The notes under the pieces are model-generated. The model made no database searches, had not been told where the DNA came from, and saw only the letters and a program-made list of their open reading frames with translations. A program made the translations under genes and the position numbers. A stretch of 38,071 bases of DNA from JAAYSA01 sp035367155. GTDB lineage: Bacteria; Bacillota_I; Bacilli_A; RFN20; CAG-826. The stretch's first letter is position 1, and the number at the start of each line of letters is the position of its first letter. Positions 7,323-16,604 of the stretch are shown here, piece by piece. The stretch spans positions 1 to 38,071 of the forward strand of contig DAOSJI010000011.1 in the NCBI GenBank assembly GCA_035367155.1, in the 5' to 3' direction.

Positions 7323-8948
7323 TTACATTGTCTTTGGTGCAGAAACACCAATTAATTTTAAACATTCCTTCATCGTGATTGCAGCAGCCTTAACAAGGTG
7401 TAACCTTGTAGCAGTTAATTCAAGATTACTTGAATCAACAATTCGACATTCTGTATAGAAACTATGAATTAAATTCGCGAGTTTCTGAGCATAAATTGTT
7501 AATTTATATGGTGAACGTGTGTCTGCTGAATCACGAATTGTATATGGAAAATCAATTAAATATTTCATTAAATCGATTTCATATTTGCTATCTAGCAATG
7601 CTAGATTTATAGCACCTTTAATATTTTTACCTCTTTCAAGTACACCACAAAGTCGTGCATGTGCATATTGAGCATAATAGACAGGATTAGCATTTGAGGT
7701 CTCTTTTGCAAGATTTAAATCAAAATCTAAATGACTACTATTTGCTCTTGAGACAAAGAAATAACGAACAGCATCAACCCCTACATCATCACAAAGTTCC
7801 CGAAGTGTAATTGCGTTTCCAGTTCTTTTACTCATTTTTACTTCCTTACCATCTTGGATAATACGAACCATTTGGATAATTTCTACTTCTAAAATATCCT
7901 TTGGATATCCTAGTATTTCAAGAGCAGATTTCATCCTTCCAATATAACCATGGTGATCAGCACCTAAAATATTAATAAGTAAATTGTATTGGTTTGTTAG
8001 TTTTTGCTCATGATAAGCAATATCAGGTAAAAAATAAGTAAAATCTCCATTTGATTTAATTAAGACACGATCTTTATCATCACTATAATCACTAGTTTTT
8101 AATAATGTTGCACCTTCTTCTTCGTAAGTGTATGGTTTTAATTTTTCTAATACTTTTGGTATCGCGTTAGTGTTTCTAATTTTCGTTTCATAAGAAAATA
8201 CATCAAATTTAACACGGAAATGTTTTAAATCTTCTTTAATCCGCTCTAATTGCAGTTCAAGACCACGTTTTTTAAAGTATGTAAATGCTTCATCATTCAA
8301 AGTAAGATAACGATCACCAATCTCATTGACTAAAATTTTAGCTAAGTCAATTAATTGTTCACTATGATAGCCATCTTCTGGAACTGCAGTTTCTTTTCCT
8401 AGTAATGTAGCATAACGAGCATATAAGCTTTTAGCTAGATTATCAATTTGAACGCCTGCATCATTAACATAATATTCACGAACTACTTGATGCCCTGCTT
8501 TTTCTAAAATACGACAAAGAGCATCTCCATATGCAGCTCCTCTTGCATGACCAAGATGGAGTTCGCCGGTAGGGTTAGCACTAACGAATTCAACATTTAC
8601 TTTGGAACGCTTATCAAGTTGAAGTTGACCATACTTATCTCCATTAGAAATAATTTCTTCAATAACATTTGTAAGATAAAGTGGTTTAATGAAAAAATTA
8701 ATAAAACCAGGTCCTGCAATTTCGCATTTTTCAATATTTCTAGAATCAATATTTGAAGTAATTATTTTTGCGATATCTCGTGGAGCCTTTTTTAGAGGTT
8801 TTGCTAATTGCATAGCAATATTGGTCGCATAATCACCGTGTTTTTCATCTCTTGAACGTTCAATAACAATATCATCAAAAGATATCTTTATATCAAGCTC
8901 ATTAAGAGCATTTAGAAGCACGGTTTTTAAATACTTTTCTATATTCAT
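7323..8948 (-). CDS. argS: Arginyl-tRNA synthetase
   Basis: A class I aminoacyl-tRNA synthetase that charges tRNA-Arg. The 541 residues contain the ArgRS N-terminal add-on domain (about 1-85), the HIGH-type motif HLGH (131-134), a KMSKR motif in the second half, and the all-helical DALR anticodon-binding domain at the C-terminus. ArgRS requires tRNA for amino acid activation. The SD GGAAAGGA precedes the ATG. It lies 52 bases after gltX and 12 bases before rpoE. Confidence 0.97.
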   Translation of the reverse strand: MNIEKYLKTVLLNALNELDIKISFDDIVIERSRDEKHGDYATNIAMQLAKPLKKAPRDIAKIITSNIDSRNIEKCEIAGPGFINFFIKPLYLTNVIEEIISNGDKYGQLQLDKRSKVNVEFVSANPTGELHLGHARGAAYGDALCRILEKAGHQVVREYYVNDAGVQIDNLAKSLYARYATLLGKETAVPEDGYHSEQLIDLAKILVNEIGDRYLTLNDEAFTYFKKRGLELQLERIKEDLKHFRVKFDVFSYETKIRNTNAIPKVLEKLKPYTYEEEGATLLKTSDYSDDKDRVLIKSNGDFTYFLPDIAYHEQKLTNQYNLLINILGADHHGYIGRMKSALEILGYPKDILEVEIIQMVRIIQDGKEVKMSKRTGNAITLRELCDDVGVDAVRYFFVSRANSSHLDFDLNLAKETSNANPVYYAQYAHARLCGVLERGKNIKGAINLALLDSKYEIDLMKYLIDFPYTIRDSADTRSPYKLTIYAQKLANLIHSFYTECRIVDSSNLELTATRLHLVKAAAITMKECLKLIGVSAPKTM

Positions 8949-8966
8949 TAATTTTCCTTTCCGGTA

Positions 8967-8999
8967 TTTAATTATACTATCAAGATAGTATTAATTAAA
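8967..8999 (-). promoter_or_regulatory. Inverted repeat in the gltX-argS gap
   Basis: The arms around ATACTATC (8974-8981) and GATAGTAT (8984-8991) extend into AT-rich flanks with one bulged base, giving a long hairpin with a two-base loop. No T tract follows on the - strand, so it is not a standard terminator. It may be an mRNA processing or stability element between the two synthetase genes. Function unknown. Confidence 0.4.
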
Positions 9000-9000
9000 G

Positions 9001-10443
9001 TTAAATCGCATTCAAGCGATTTAAAATTTCTTTTTTTCCCAACACTTTAATAATATTAACTAATTCAGGTCCGTGTGTTTCGCCAGTTAAAATTAATCTA
9101 ATAGGCATAAATAAACTTTTACCTTTTGCACCAGTTTCTATTTGCGTTTGTTTTAAGATAGCTTTAATATTTTCAGTTGATAATTCATCTGTTTCAGCAA
9201 TTAATCTTGCAAAAACGTGGTAAACCTCTTTGCTAAGTGGATCATTCATAAGTGCAATTTCTTCTTCATCGGTTGTTTTTTTGTAAACAACCAATGGACT
9301 TAATAAATCAATTATTTGTTCACCAAACAAAATTTGATCTTTAAAGAGATTAGCAATTAAAAGAAGTTCGCTATCTTCTTTTGTATTAATATCAATTACT
9401 TTAGCTAGGAACGGTTTTATTAGTTCTAAATATTTTTCATCATCAAGTTTTTTAATATATTGACCATTCATCCAATTTAATTTATTTTGATCAAACATTG
9501 ATGGAGATTTCGATAATCTTTTTGGATCAAAAATTTGAACAGCTTCTTCTAAGGTAAATATTTCTTGTTCGCCTTCTGGAGACCAACCTAATAGCAATAT
9601 AAAATTCATAATTGCTTCTGGAAGATAACCTTTATCGCGATATTGCGACATGAACTGAAGAATATTTAAATCTCTTTTACTTAATTTTTTACCAGTTTCG
9701 TTAACAATTAAAGTCATGTGTCCAAACTCAGGAATTTCCCAATTAAAATATTCGTACAATTGTATTTGTTTGGGAGTATTTGAAAGATGTTCTTCCCCGC
9801 GTAAAACATGGGTAATTTCCATCATATGATCATCAATTACTACTGCAAAGTTATATGTTGGTATTCCGTTACTTTTAATAATAACCCAATCACCAATATC
9901 ATCATTGTTAAATTTCACAGGGCCTCTAACTAAATCATTAAAAGCAATTTCATGATGTGGTTTCAAGTGAAGTCTAATACAAGGAACGCGGCCTTCTTTT
10001 TCAAATGTCTCTTTTTCTTCTTTAGTTAAATGTAGACATCTTTGATTATATTGTGGAGCGCTGATACCTCTTAATTGTTGAGCTTGTCGTTCAGCTTCAA
10101 GTTCTTCTTCGGTACAATAACAATAATAAGCATATCCCTTATCAATTAGCTCTTTTGCATACTTTTGATATACATCTATTTTTTCCATTTGTCTATACGG
10201 TGCGTATTTTGGGTTTGGTTTTAAGGGAGATTCATCAGGTATAATTCCAAGCCAAATTAAATCGTTAATTTGACTTTCTTCAGCCCCTTCAACATTTCGT
10301 TCAATATCAGTATCTTCTATTCTTAAAACAAATTCGCCATTAAAATGTTTGGCAAATAAGTAGTTGTAAAGTGCACTTCTTGCTCCACCAATATGAAGAT
10401 ATCCCGTTGGAGATGGTGCATAACGAACTCGAATTTTTTTCAT
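9001..10443 (-). CDS. gltX: Glutamyl-tRNA synthetase
   Basis: A class I synthetase that charges tRNA-Glu and, in Bacilli without GlnRS, usually also tRNA-Gln. The 480-residue protein has the HIGH-type motif HIGG (17-20), a Cys-rich segment YCYCTEEE (107-114) resembling part of the zinc site, LRGEEHLSNTPKQ (214-226), and the KMSKS-type KLSKR (253-257), followed by the helical anticodon-binding domain. It starts one base after ispF with the SD AAGGAGA. The pairing with ispF is also seen in Bacilli (ispD-ispF-gltX). Confidence 0.97.
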   Translation of the reverse strand: MKKIRVRYAPSPTGYLHIGGARSALYNYLFAKHFNGEFVLRIEDTDIERNVEGAEESQINDLIWLGIIPDESPLKPNPKYAPYRQMEKIDVYQKYAKELIDKGYAYYCYCTEEELEAERQAQQLRGISAPQYNQRCLHLTKEEKETFEKEGRVPCIRLHLKPHHEIAFNDLVRGPVKFNNDDIGDWVIIKSNGIPTYNFAVVIDDHMMEITHVLRGEEHLSNTPKQIQLYEYFNWEIPEFGHMTLIVNETGKKLSKRDLNILQFMSQYRDKGYLPEAIMNFILLLGWSPEGEQEIFTLEEAVQIFDPKRLSKSPSMFDQNKLNWMNGQYIKKLDDEKYLELIKPFLAKVIDINTKEDSELLLIANLFKDQILFGEQIIDLLSPLVVYKKTTDEEEIALMNDPLSKEVYHVFARLIAETDELSTENIKAILKQTQIETGAKGKSLFMPIRLILTGETHGPELVNIIKVLGKKEILNRLNAI

Positions 10444-10444
10444 A

Positions 10445-10921
10445 TTAATTTTTCTCCTTTAATAATACACAAGCAACAGCTTCAATTGCTTCATTTTGAC
10501 CAACTGGTCCAAGACCTTCATTTGTAGTTGCTTTTATTGAAATGTTTTCTATTTTTGTAAAAATTAGTTTAGCAATGTTTTCTCTCATTTTTAATATATA
10601 GGGAGCAAGTTTTGGTGATTCACATACAATTTGTACATCTAAATTAGAAACCTCATAATTTAACTCACTCATTTGTTTAACAGCATGTTTTACAATAACT
10701 TCACTATTTAAGTTTTTATTACTTGGATCTTTGTCACTGAAATGAGTGCCTAAATCACCTAATGCAAGTGCCCCATAAATTGCTTCGCTAACAGCATGAA
10801 GTACTACATCAGCATCACTATGCCCTAGTAATCCCAAATCATGATCAATTTTTACACCACCTAAAATTAAAGGTCTCCCCTTAACTAGACGATGAATGTC
10901 CTTACTAATTCCTATTCTCAT
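10445..10921 (-). CDS. ispF: 2-C-methyl-D-erythritol 2,4-cyclodiphosphate synthase
   Basis: The fifth enzyme of the MEP isoprenoid pathway, which cyclises the CDP-methylerythritol phosphate intermediate and releases CMP. The 158-residue protein has metal ligands D8, H10 and H42 in DIH and LHAVSEA, plus GHSDAD (33-38) and the C-terminal GPVGQNEAIEA. The length is normal for the family. It indicates that the organism uses the MEP rather than the mevalonate route, although no other MEP gene is visible here. It lies two bases after ychF and one base before gltX. Confidence 0.96.
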   Translation of the reverse strand: MRIGISKDIHRLVKGRPLILGGVKIDHDLGLLGHSDADVVLHAVSEAIYGALALGDLGTHFSDKDPSNKNLNSEVIVKHAVKQMSELNYEVSNLDVQIVCESPKLAPYILKMRENIAKLIFTKIENISIKATTNEGLGPVGQNEAIEAVACVLLKEKN

Positions 10922-10923
10922 AA

Positions 10924-12033
10924 TTAAACATTAAATTTAAAGAACGCTACATCCCCATCGTTCATTAAATAATCCTTTCCTTCAATTCTCATTTTACCTG
11001 CTTCTTTTACTGAAAGTTCATTGCCAAATTTAACCAAATCATCAAATTTATAAATTTCAGCTTTAATAAAACCTCGACTAAAGTCAGAATGGATAATTCC
11101 TGCACAATCTTTAGCATTCATACCTTTTTTAAAGGTCCATGCTCTAACTTCATCTTTTCCGACTGTAAAAAATGTTTCAAGACCTAATAATTTATATGCA
11201 GATATTATTACTCTATGAAGTGAATCTAACTCAATTCCTAATTCTCTGAATATCTCGTCTTTTTCATTTTCTTTTAAACCTGAAAGTTCGTTTTCTGTAG
11301 CTATACTAATAGGTATAACTTTTGTATTCTCGTTATTTGCAATTTCGTTGACTACCTTAAAATGAGTACTATTAAGTGGTTCACTAATAAACTGATCACT
11401 TATGTTAGCGACATAAATAAGTGGTTTTTCTGTTAATAAAAAATAATTTTTACGCACAAATTCTCTATCATCTTTTGAAAGATTTGGAATCCTTCTTACA
11501 GGAACACCTTTTTCTAAATGTTCTTTTAAGAAACTGATAATTTTTACTTCATAAACTGAGTCTTTATCTTTATTAACCCTAGCCTTAGTCTCAACTTTTC
11601 CAATTCTTTTATTAAGTGTTTCTAAATCTGCCATGATTAATTCTAAGTCAATAATTTCAATATCACGTTTAGGATCGATGCCTTGTTCAACATGAATAAT
11701 TTTTGGATTTTCAAAACATCTAACAACTTCAATTAAAGCATCACACTCTCTAATGTGACTTAAAAATCGATTGCCTAGTCCTTCTCCATGACTAGCACCT
11801 TTAACTAAACCAGCGATATCTACGAATTCAATAGTTGCTAGAGTTGTCTTAATAGGTTTAAAAACTGTATTTAAAAAAAGAACCCTATCATCAGGAACAT
11901 TAACAATACTTTTGTTTGGGTTTATTGTCGCGAAAGGATAGTTAGCAGCTTCAACTGTAGATGAAGTTAATGCATTAAATAGAGTTGATTTTCCAACATT
12001 AGGTAATCCGATAATTCCGACTTTAAGTGACAT
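10924..12033 (-). CDS. ychF: YchF/OLA1-type redox-responsive ATPase
   Basis: An Obg-related P-loop NTPase that binds ribosomes and hydrolyses ATP rather than GTP. The 369-residue protein has G1 GLPNVGKST (9-17), the switch region DIAGLVKGASHGEGLGN, a non-canonical G4 (ANISD instead of NKxD, as usual for YchF), a coiled-coil insert and a C-terminal TGS domain. The start ATG has the SD AAAGGAG. It is the first gene after a clear promoter (12061-12089). Confidence 0.96.
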   Translation of the reverse strand: MSLKVGIIGLPNVGKSTLFNALTSSTVEAANYPFATINPNKSIVNVPDDRVLFLNTVFKPIKTTLATIEFVDIAGLVKGASHGEGLGNRFLSHIRECDALIEVVRCFENPKIIHVEQGIDPKRDIEIIDLELIMADLETLNKRIGKVETKARVNKDKDSVYEVKIISFLKEHLEKGVPVRRIPNLSKDDREFVRKNYFLLTEKPLIYVANISDQFISEPLNSTHFKVVNEIANNENTKVIPISIATENELSGLKENEKDEIFRELGIELDSLHRVIISAYKLLGLETFFTVGKDEVRAWTFKKGMNAKDCAGIIHSDFSRGFIKAEIYKFDDLVKFGNELSVKEAGKMRIEGKDYLMNDGDVAFFKFNV

Positions 12034-12060
12034 TCCTGCTCCTTTCGCATACTCATAGTA

Positions 12061-12089
12061 ATTATATTACTTATGAGTAAATAAAACAA
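12061..12089 (-). promoter_or_regulatory. Promoter of the ychF operon
   Basis: On the - strand a -35 box TTGTTT (12089-12084) and a perfect -10 TATAAT (12066-12061) are 17 bases apart. The ychF ATG follows 27 bases downstream with a good SD. With short gaps or overlaps down to 1347, this promoter may serve the whole ychF-to-nucleotidase series. Internal promoters cannot be excluded. Confidence 0.8.
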
Positions 12090-12100
12090 ATAACACAACA

Positions 12101-12128
12101 AAAAAAGGTTAGATCACTAACCTTTTTT
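12101..12128 (-). terminator. Terminator of cspA
   Basis: A perfect 12-bp stem (12101-12112 with 12117-12128, core AAGGTTAG / CTAACCTT) with a four-base loop, A-rich on one side and T-rich on the other. It lies 15 bases after the cspA stop codon and separates cspA from ychF. Confidence 0.9.
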
Positions 12129-12143
12129 AAGTTTTATCGCATT

Positions 12144-12341
12144 TTAGAGTTTTTCTATATTGATTGCACGATCTCCACGATCTGTAGATTCAACATCGAA
12201 TTTAACTTTTGCACCGTTTTCAATAGTTTTGAAGCCATCCATTACTAACGCTGAATAGTGAAAGAAAATTTCTCTTTCGTCTTCAGTTGTAATAAATCCA
12301 AAGCCTTTATTTTTATTGAACGTTTTTACTGTTCCCTTCAT
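12144..12341 (-). CDS. Cold-shock protein (CspA family)
   Basis: A single-stranded RNA/DNA-binding RNA chaperone of 65 residues with one cold-shock domain: RNP1 KGFGFI and RNP2-like IFFHYSAL. Three ATGs are available in frame. I chose the one at 12341 because the SD AAGGAAAGG lies about seven bases upstream and the protein then begins MKGTVKTF as in the family. The ATG directly before it (12344) is nearly as good. The earliest, at 12377, would start inside an inverted repeat. The gene is monocistronic, with its own terminator. Confidence 0.94.
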   Translation of the reverse strand: MKGTVKTFNKNKGFGFITTEDEREIFFHYSALVMDGFKTIENGAKVKFDVESTDRGDRAINIEKL

Positions 12342-12360
12342 CATTAATCCTTTCCTTACA

Positions 12361-12378
12361 TGTGATAATTCTATCACA
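12361..12378 (-). promoter_or_regulatory. Inverted repeat upstream of cspA
   Basis: TGTGATA (12361-12367) and TATCACA (12372-12378) flank a four-base centre, ending about 10 bases before the cspA SD. It can be a leader hairpin or an operator. No well-spaced promoter could be assigned around it. Confidence 0.5.
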
Positions 12379-12423
12379 TTTGCAACAAAGAGACACCTTA
12401 ATTTTTTACAAAATACTCTTTTA

Positions 12424-15231
12424 TCATAAAGATTGATTAAATAATGTGAGTGGATTGCCTTTTTTTAAAGTGAAACTTGAAATAAAACCTCCAATAATAG
12501 CAATAACTATACCAATAAAAGTAACAAAAATATGTGGAATTATATTAAACGAGAAAAGAACATTATTCATAAAGTATTCGCTTAATTTAATATTAACCAC
12601 AATATTAATTACAAATAACAACAAATTCGAAAATATACTGCTAATTAATCCAATAATGACAGCGTTACTAAAAAATATTGACCTAATCTCATTAATGTTT
12701 ATTCCTAAAAATCTAAATAGATAAAATTCCTTTTTACTTTCTATAATCGTTAATTGAATTACCATGATAACAATAATAATTGAGATAAATAGGGCAAATA
12801 TTGACATAAATAGCAATAATTTAGTAAATCGATTAATAGTTTCATCAATCCCCTTACTAAGATCTTTAGAAGGATTAATTATTTGTAATTTTGGATTTTC
12901 TTGCTTAATTCTTTCAATTTCTTGATCGCTTAATTTCTCATTATCTTTTAATGTAATTAATGCGCCATTTGGAATTATTTTATGTGCCCCAAAACCTAAA
13001 AAATCTTTATAGAAAATAATCGGCCATAAAGATTTGTGATAAAAAGCAAGCTTTTCTTCGTTAATAATGCTAACAACTTTTAATTTCTGATAAACATAAT
13101 TTACAATCATGTTTCCATTAATTGCTTGAATGCGCTCTTTTTCTGTTGCAATAAAAATCGTCTTATTTATTGACTCAACATTATGACCAAATAATTTATT
13201 TTCAAGACCTTTACTAATAATAATTTCATTATATTTCAATTTGTTTTTATCCGCGTTTTGTTCTTTTAAGGCAGAAAATGTGGCGTTTTCTATATTACCC
13301 AGACTTAAACTAGATGATGCCGTTCCATCAGGCATATTAAAATGTTCGTAGTTGTTAATATCTCGTTTTTGATCTGCAAAGAGAACTTCTTCCAAAAGAG
13401 ACTCACTGCTTGAAAAATATAAGGGGTTTTGGAACCCTGATATTAGTGAATTGCCTATAGTCATAAATGAACCCGTTGCGGTATAAAAATATGATTCTGT
13501 TTTGTTAGAAAGGTAATCTAATGACTGATATTTTGAAATTACTGGATATCCATATGGTTTTTTATATAAAAGGATCCTTTTTTGACAGAAACCATTATCT
13601 AGTGTTATAAATGTTTTTTCATTCCCTAACTCAAGAAGAAAATTAGGATTATCAACAGATTCTTCACAAATTTTGAAGGATTCGTTTGATAATAAATAAT
13701 AATTTTTCTTTAGTGTCCAAGGTAGTTCATCAATCTGACTTAAATTCAAATTTGATAAAAGCCTCATTTGGTTTTCAAATAAAACTTCAGGCAAACAAAG
13801 GTTATTATGAATAATACCTGTTTTATCAGATCTTCTAACTGCAACTAAATTAAATACTTGTTCATCTTCATATCCCCATTCTTCGTTTTCAACACTGATA
13901 ATAATTTGAGGTTTGTGATAGGATAATTTCTCTCCAATTTTTATTGGTTGACTTTGAATGTTTAAACCGAAAATTTGATGTAAAAGGCGATAATCGCTTG
14001 GACCTAAATTTAGAATTATCTCATCATTTTGCAACGGATGATTAATTTTTGGATATATTGAATTAGAATCTACTTCAGATGGATGAATAATTTCTTTAAA
14101 ACAATTTAATGATAAATCTCTAAAGTCATATGTAAGTCCATACATGTTTATAGTTGTTTCCACTTTTGTCTTAAAGAAATTATTGAAATCAATTAGATAA
14201 TTTACACCAACAAATTCATTAGAAATATTTTGTTGATATGCAAATAAATAAGCTTCATTCTTATTACAACTCTCAATATTGTTTTGAAATTCTATACCAT
14301 TTTTTTCTTGAACGATTAATGTGTTTTTGGGGATTAATGCATTAAATGTTTGGTCAAATTGTTGTTTTATGGTTGTCATTAACATCGTGCCCACACCAAT
14401 TCCGATTAAACCAATAGATGTAGCTCCGATACAAATTGAGGTTCTTATTCTTTTCTTTTTTAAAATATTCAAACCTAACTTAAATCTTGTTAAAAGTGGT
14501 AATTTACTATTTTTTAATTTGTTAACACTAATTGTCGTAATTCTTTTTGCTGGTTTTTCCTTTATTTGTAATTTAATTGAAGAAACCTTCCCATATTCTA
14601 AATTAATGATTTGGTCTCCATATTGCTCAATTAATTCATCGTCATGACTAACCATAATCACAAGTTTTTCGCTAGCTAGAGTTTGTAAAATATTCATTAT
14701 TTTATGTTTGTTTTCAACATCAAGAGCACCCGTTGGCTCATCCGCTAAAATAATTTCTGGATCATTAACTAGGGCTCGTGCAATTGCAACTCTTTGTTTT
14801 TCGCCACCCGAAAGAAGTGAAACATTTTTCGCTTCATACCCATATAATCCAACAAAAAATAATAAATCATTAACCTTTTTACTACACTGTCTTTCATTTA
14901 AAGAATCTAGTTTCCTTAAAGGTAAAACAATGTTTTCATAAACGTTTTGTGACTCAAGAAGTAAATAATGTTGAAATATAAAACCTATTGTTCGGTTCCT
15001 ATAAATATTTAATGCATTTTCAGTGAAGTGTTTTAAATTTCGATTTTTTATTAATACTTCACCTTTATAATGATTAATAAAACCTGCAATTATATTTAAT
15101 AAACTCGTTTTTCCGCAACCAGATGGACCTTTAATGCAAATTAAACCCTTTTTAGGAAAACTTAATTTACTAATATTTAAAACATTTGTTTGAGAATTAA
15201 AACTAAGCCTAACATTATTAAAAACAATCAC
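12424..15231 (-). CDS. ABC exporter ATPase-permease fusion (MacB/FtsX type)
   Basis: This 935-residue protein joins an ABC ATPase to an FtsX-type permease. The ATPase (about 1-225) has Walker A GPSGCGKTS (35-43), signature LSGGEKQR, Walker B IILADE and the TGALD D-loop of the LolD/MacB subfamily. A first membrane segment follows at about 262-288, then a predicted extracytoplasmic region of roughly 500 residues, then three membrane segments at the C-terminus. This is the four-helix MacB (mechanotransmission) layout. It starts with GTG, overlapping the preceding permease stop in GTGA. Such exporters move peptides, lipids or antibiotics or drive surface processes without transport. The substrate here is unknown. 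Confidence 0.88.
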   Translation of the reverse strand: MIVFNNVRLSFNSQTNVLNISKLSFPKKGLICIKGPSGCGKTSLLNIIAGFINHYKGEVLIKNRNLKHFTENALNIYRNRTIGFIFQHYLLLESQNVYENIVLPLRKLDSLNERQCSKKVNDLLFFVGLYGYEAKNVSLLSGGEKQRVAIARALVNDPEIILADEPTGALDVENKHKIMNILQTLASEKLVIMVSHDDELIEQYGDQIINLEYGKVSSIKLQIKEKPAKRITTISVNKLKNSKLPLLTRFKLGLNILKKKRIRTSICIGATSIGLIGIGVGTMLMTTIKQQFDQTFNALIPKNTLIVQEKNGIEFQNNIESCNKNEAYLFAYQQNISNEFVGVNYLIDFNNFFKTKVETTINMYGLTYDFRDLSLNCFKEIIHPSEVDSNSIYPKINHPLQNDEIILNLGPSDYRLLHQIFGLNIQSQPIKIGEKLSYHKPQIIISVENEEWGYEDEQVFNLVAVRRSDKTGIIHNNLCLPEVLFENQMRLLSNLNLSQIDELPWTLKKNYYLLSNESFKICEESVDNPNFLLELGNEKTFITLDNGFCQKRILLYKKPYGYPVISKYQSLDYLSNKTESYFYTATGSFMTIGNSLISGFQNPLYFSSSESLLEEVLFADQKRDINNYEHFNMPDGTASSSLSLGNIENATFSALKEQNADKNKLKYNEIIISKGLENKLFGHNVESINKTIFIATEKERIQAINGNMIVNYVYQKLKVVSIINEEKLAFYHKSLWPIIFYKDFLGFGAHKIIPNGALITLKDNEKLSDQEIERIKQENPKLQIINPSKDLSKGIDETINRFTKLLLFMSIFALFISIIIVIMVIQLTIIESKKEFYLFRFLGININEIRSIFFSNAVIIGLISSIFSNLLLFVINIVVNIKLSEYFMNNVLFSFNIIPHIFVTFIGIVIAIIGGFISSFTLKKGNPLTLFNQSL

Positions 15232-16604
15232 TCTTGTGAAAGACTCCTTACAAGTGGTTTTTTTATAATAAAGAGATAAACAGATAAGTTAATGATAAAT
15301 GTTATAAATATTAATGAAATTATAACTATGAAAAGGATAAAGAAAGGAATTCCTTTAATTGGTAAAAAAGGTGAGAAAATAATATTTTTTAATCCCGTAT
15401 ATTTAAAAATGTATTTATTGACTATTGTTATTATTGGTTTAGTAATAAAAATTGCAAATAGTGAAATTGAATTTATTATTACACCTTCTTTAAAATATGT
15501 TAAAAAAACTTCTCTTCTACATGCGTTTAATGAAAGTAATATACCTATTTGTTTTTGTTTATCATATATTTTTGTATAAGTTATAATACTTAAAATTGTA
15601 ATTGTTCCTAATAGACTTATAATTAGAAAACCAATTAATGCAATATCAAGAAAAGATACAACACTATTAATTACTTCAATTGAAATTAAATTTGGGCTAT
15701 TAAATTGCAAATAATTGGTTCCGCTTTTTAATGTTTTATTCATTTCAATGGCCTTTTTAACTTCCTCCAAATTGTTAAAATAAATACGAAACGAATAATT
15801 CGTCAAAGGATGATGATTAGGAAGTTGTAATAAGTATGTATATATTGAAGTATTAGTTTTTTTATAAATACTAAAATTCTCTAAATAATAGTTATTTAAT
15901 GTTTCAAACCATGCGCAGTGAGAAAAATATATTTTAGGCGTTGACATAAAATCATTTTCATTAATTATCGCTCTTAATGATAGAAATAATTTTATGTCTA
16001 TAATATCTTTTTGTTGGATATTATGTTCATCAATAAAAAAGATTTCATAGTTGAGTTTTAATTTAAATAAACAATTATTAATTGCTTCATCACCATATTT
16101 GTCAATTAAAGTATTTTTAAGTGTTTGATTAATTAAAATATGATAATCTATGTCTTTAATATCTTTAATTTGTTCAACAATTTGAGTGTCGATTTGTTCA
16201 AAAGACCTTATAAATGTTGGTGTTATTTGTATTTTTTCATCATTAAAATAGTAGTCTCCACTTGAGAATAAAGGCAAAAAGCTAATCGAATAATTCAAGG
16301 TAGGAAAGTACCTTTTCAACGACTCAACTTCGCTAACAAGTGGCCTTGTTGTTCTTACTAATTGTAAAGGTGAATCTTTTAAATTAATTACTTCGTTTTT
16401 AGTAAAATCTAATTCCTTGTTATCTAAAAAACCGTTCAATACATTATCTAAGTAGATTTTATTACCAATTTTAAAACCTACCATTACAAAACTAGCTAAC
16501 AAACATACAAAAAGACTTAATGTAGATAATATATTCTTTATTAAATCTTTCCTAATATTATTAAATACAATGAGATTCTTCCATTGTTTTTGTGTTTTCT
16601 TCAT
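15228..16604 (-). CDS. FtsX-like permease subunit of the ABC exporter
   Basis: A 458-residue membrane protein with one N-terminal membrane segment (about 24-46), an extracytoplasmic domain of about 270 residues, and three C-terminal segments (roughly 318-345, 368-395 and 420-447). This matches the MacB/FtsX topology of the fusion protein that follows, but with a shorter outer domain. It overlaps the upstream ATPase gene by 44 bases and the fusion gene by four bases, so the three are almost certainly co-translated. The primary sequence is strongly AT-driven (many Ile, Asn, Lys), and recognition rests on topology and context more than on motifs. Confidence 0.75.
   Translation of the reverse strand: MKKTQKQWKNLIVFNNIRKDLIKNILSTLSLFVCLLASFVMVGFKIGNKIYLDNVLNGFLDNKELDFTKNEVINLKDSPLQLVRTTRPLVSEVESLKRYFPTLNYSISFLPLFSSGDYYFNDEKIQITPTFIRSFEQIDTQIVEQIKDIKDIDYHILINQTLKNTLIDKYGDEAINNCLFKLKLNYEIFFIDEHNIQQKDIIDIKLFLSLRAIINENDFMSTPKIYFSHCAWFETLNNYYLENFSIYKKTNTSIYTYLLQLPNHHPLTNYSFRIYFNNLEEVKKAIEMNKTLKSGTNYLQFNSPNLISIEVINSVVSFLDIALIGFLIISLLGTITILSIITYTKIYDKQKQIGILLSLNACRREVFLTYFKEGVIINSISLFAIFITKPIITIVNKYIFKYTGLKNIIFSPFLPIKGIPFFILFIVIISLIFITFIINLSVYLFIIKKPLVRSLSQE

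Noticed and set aside
12378..12423. AAAGAG / CTCTTT as a terminator for the ABC exporter operon
   Set aside because: The loop is large and no T tract follows on the - strand, so no terminator is claimed there.
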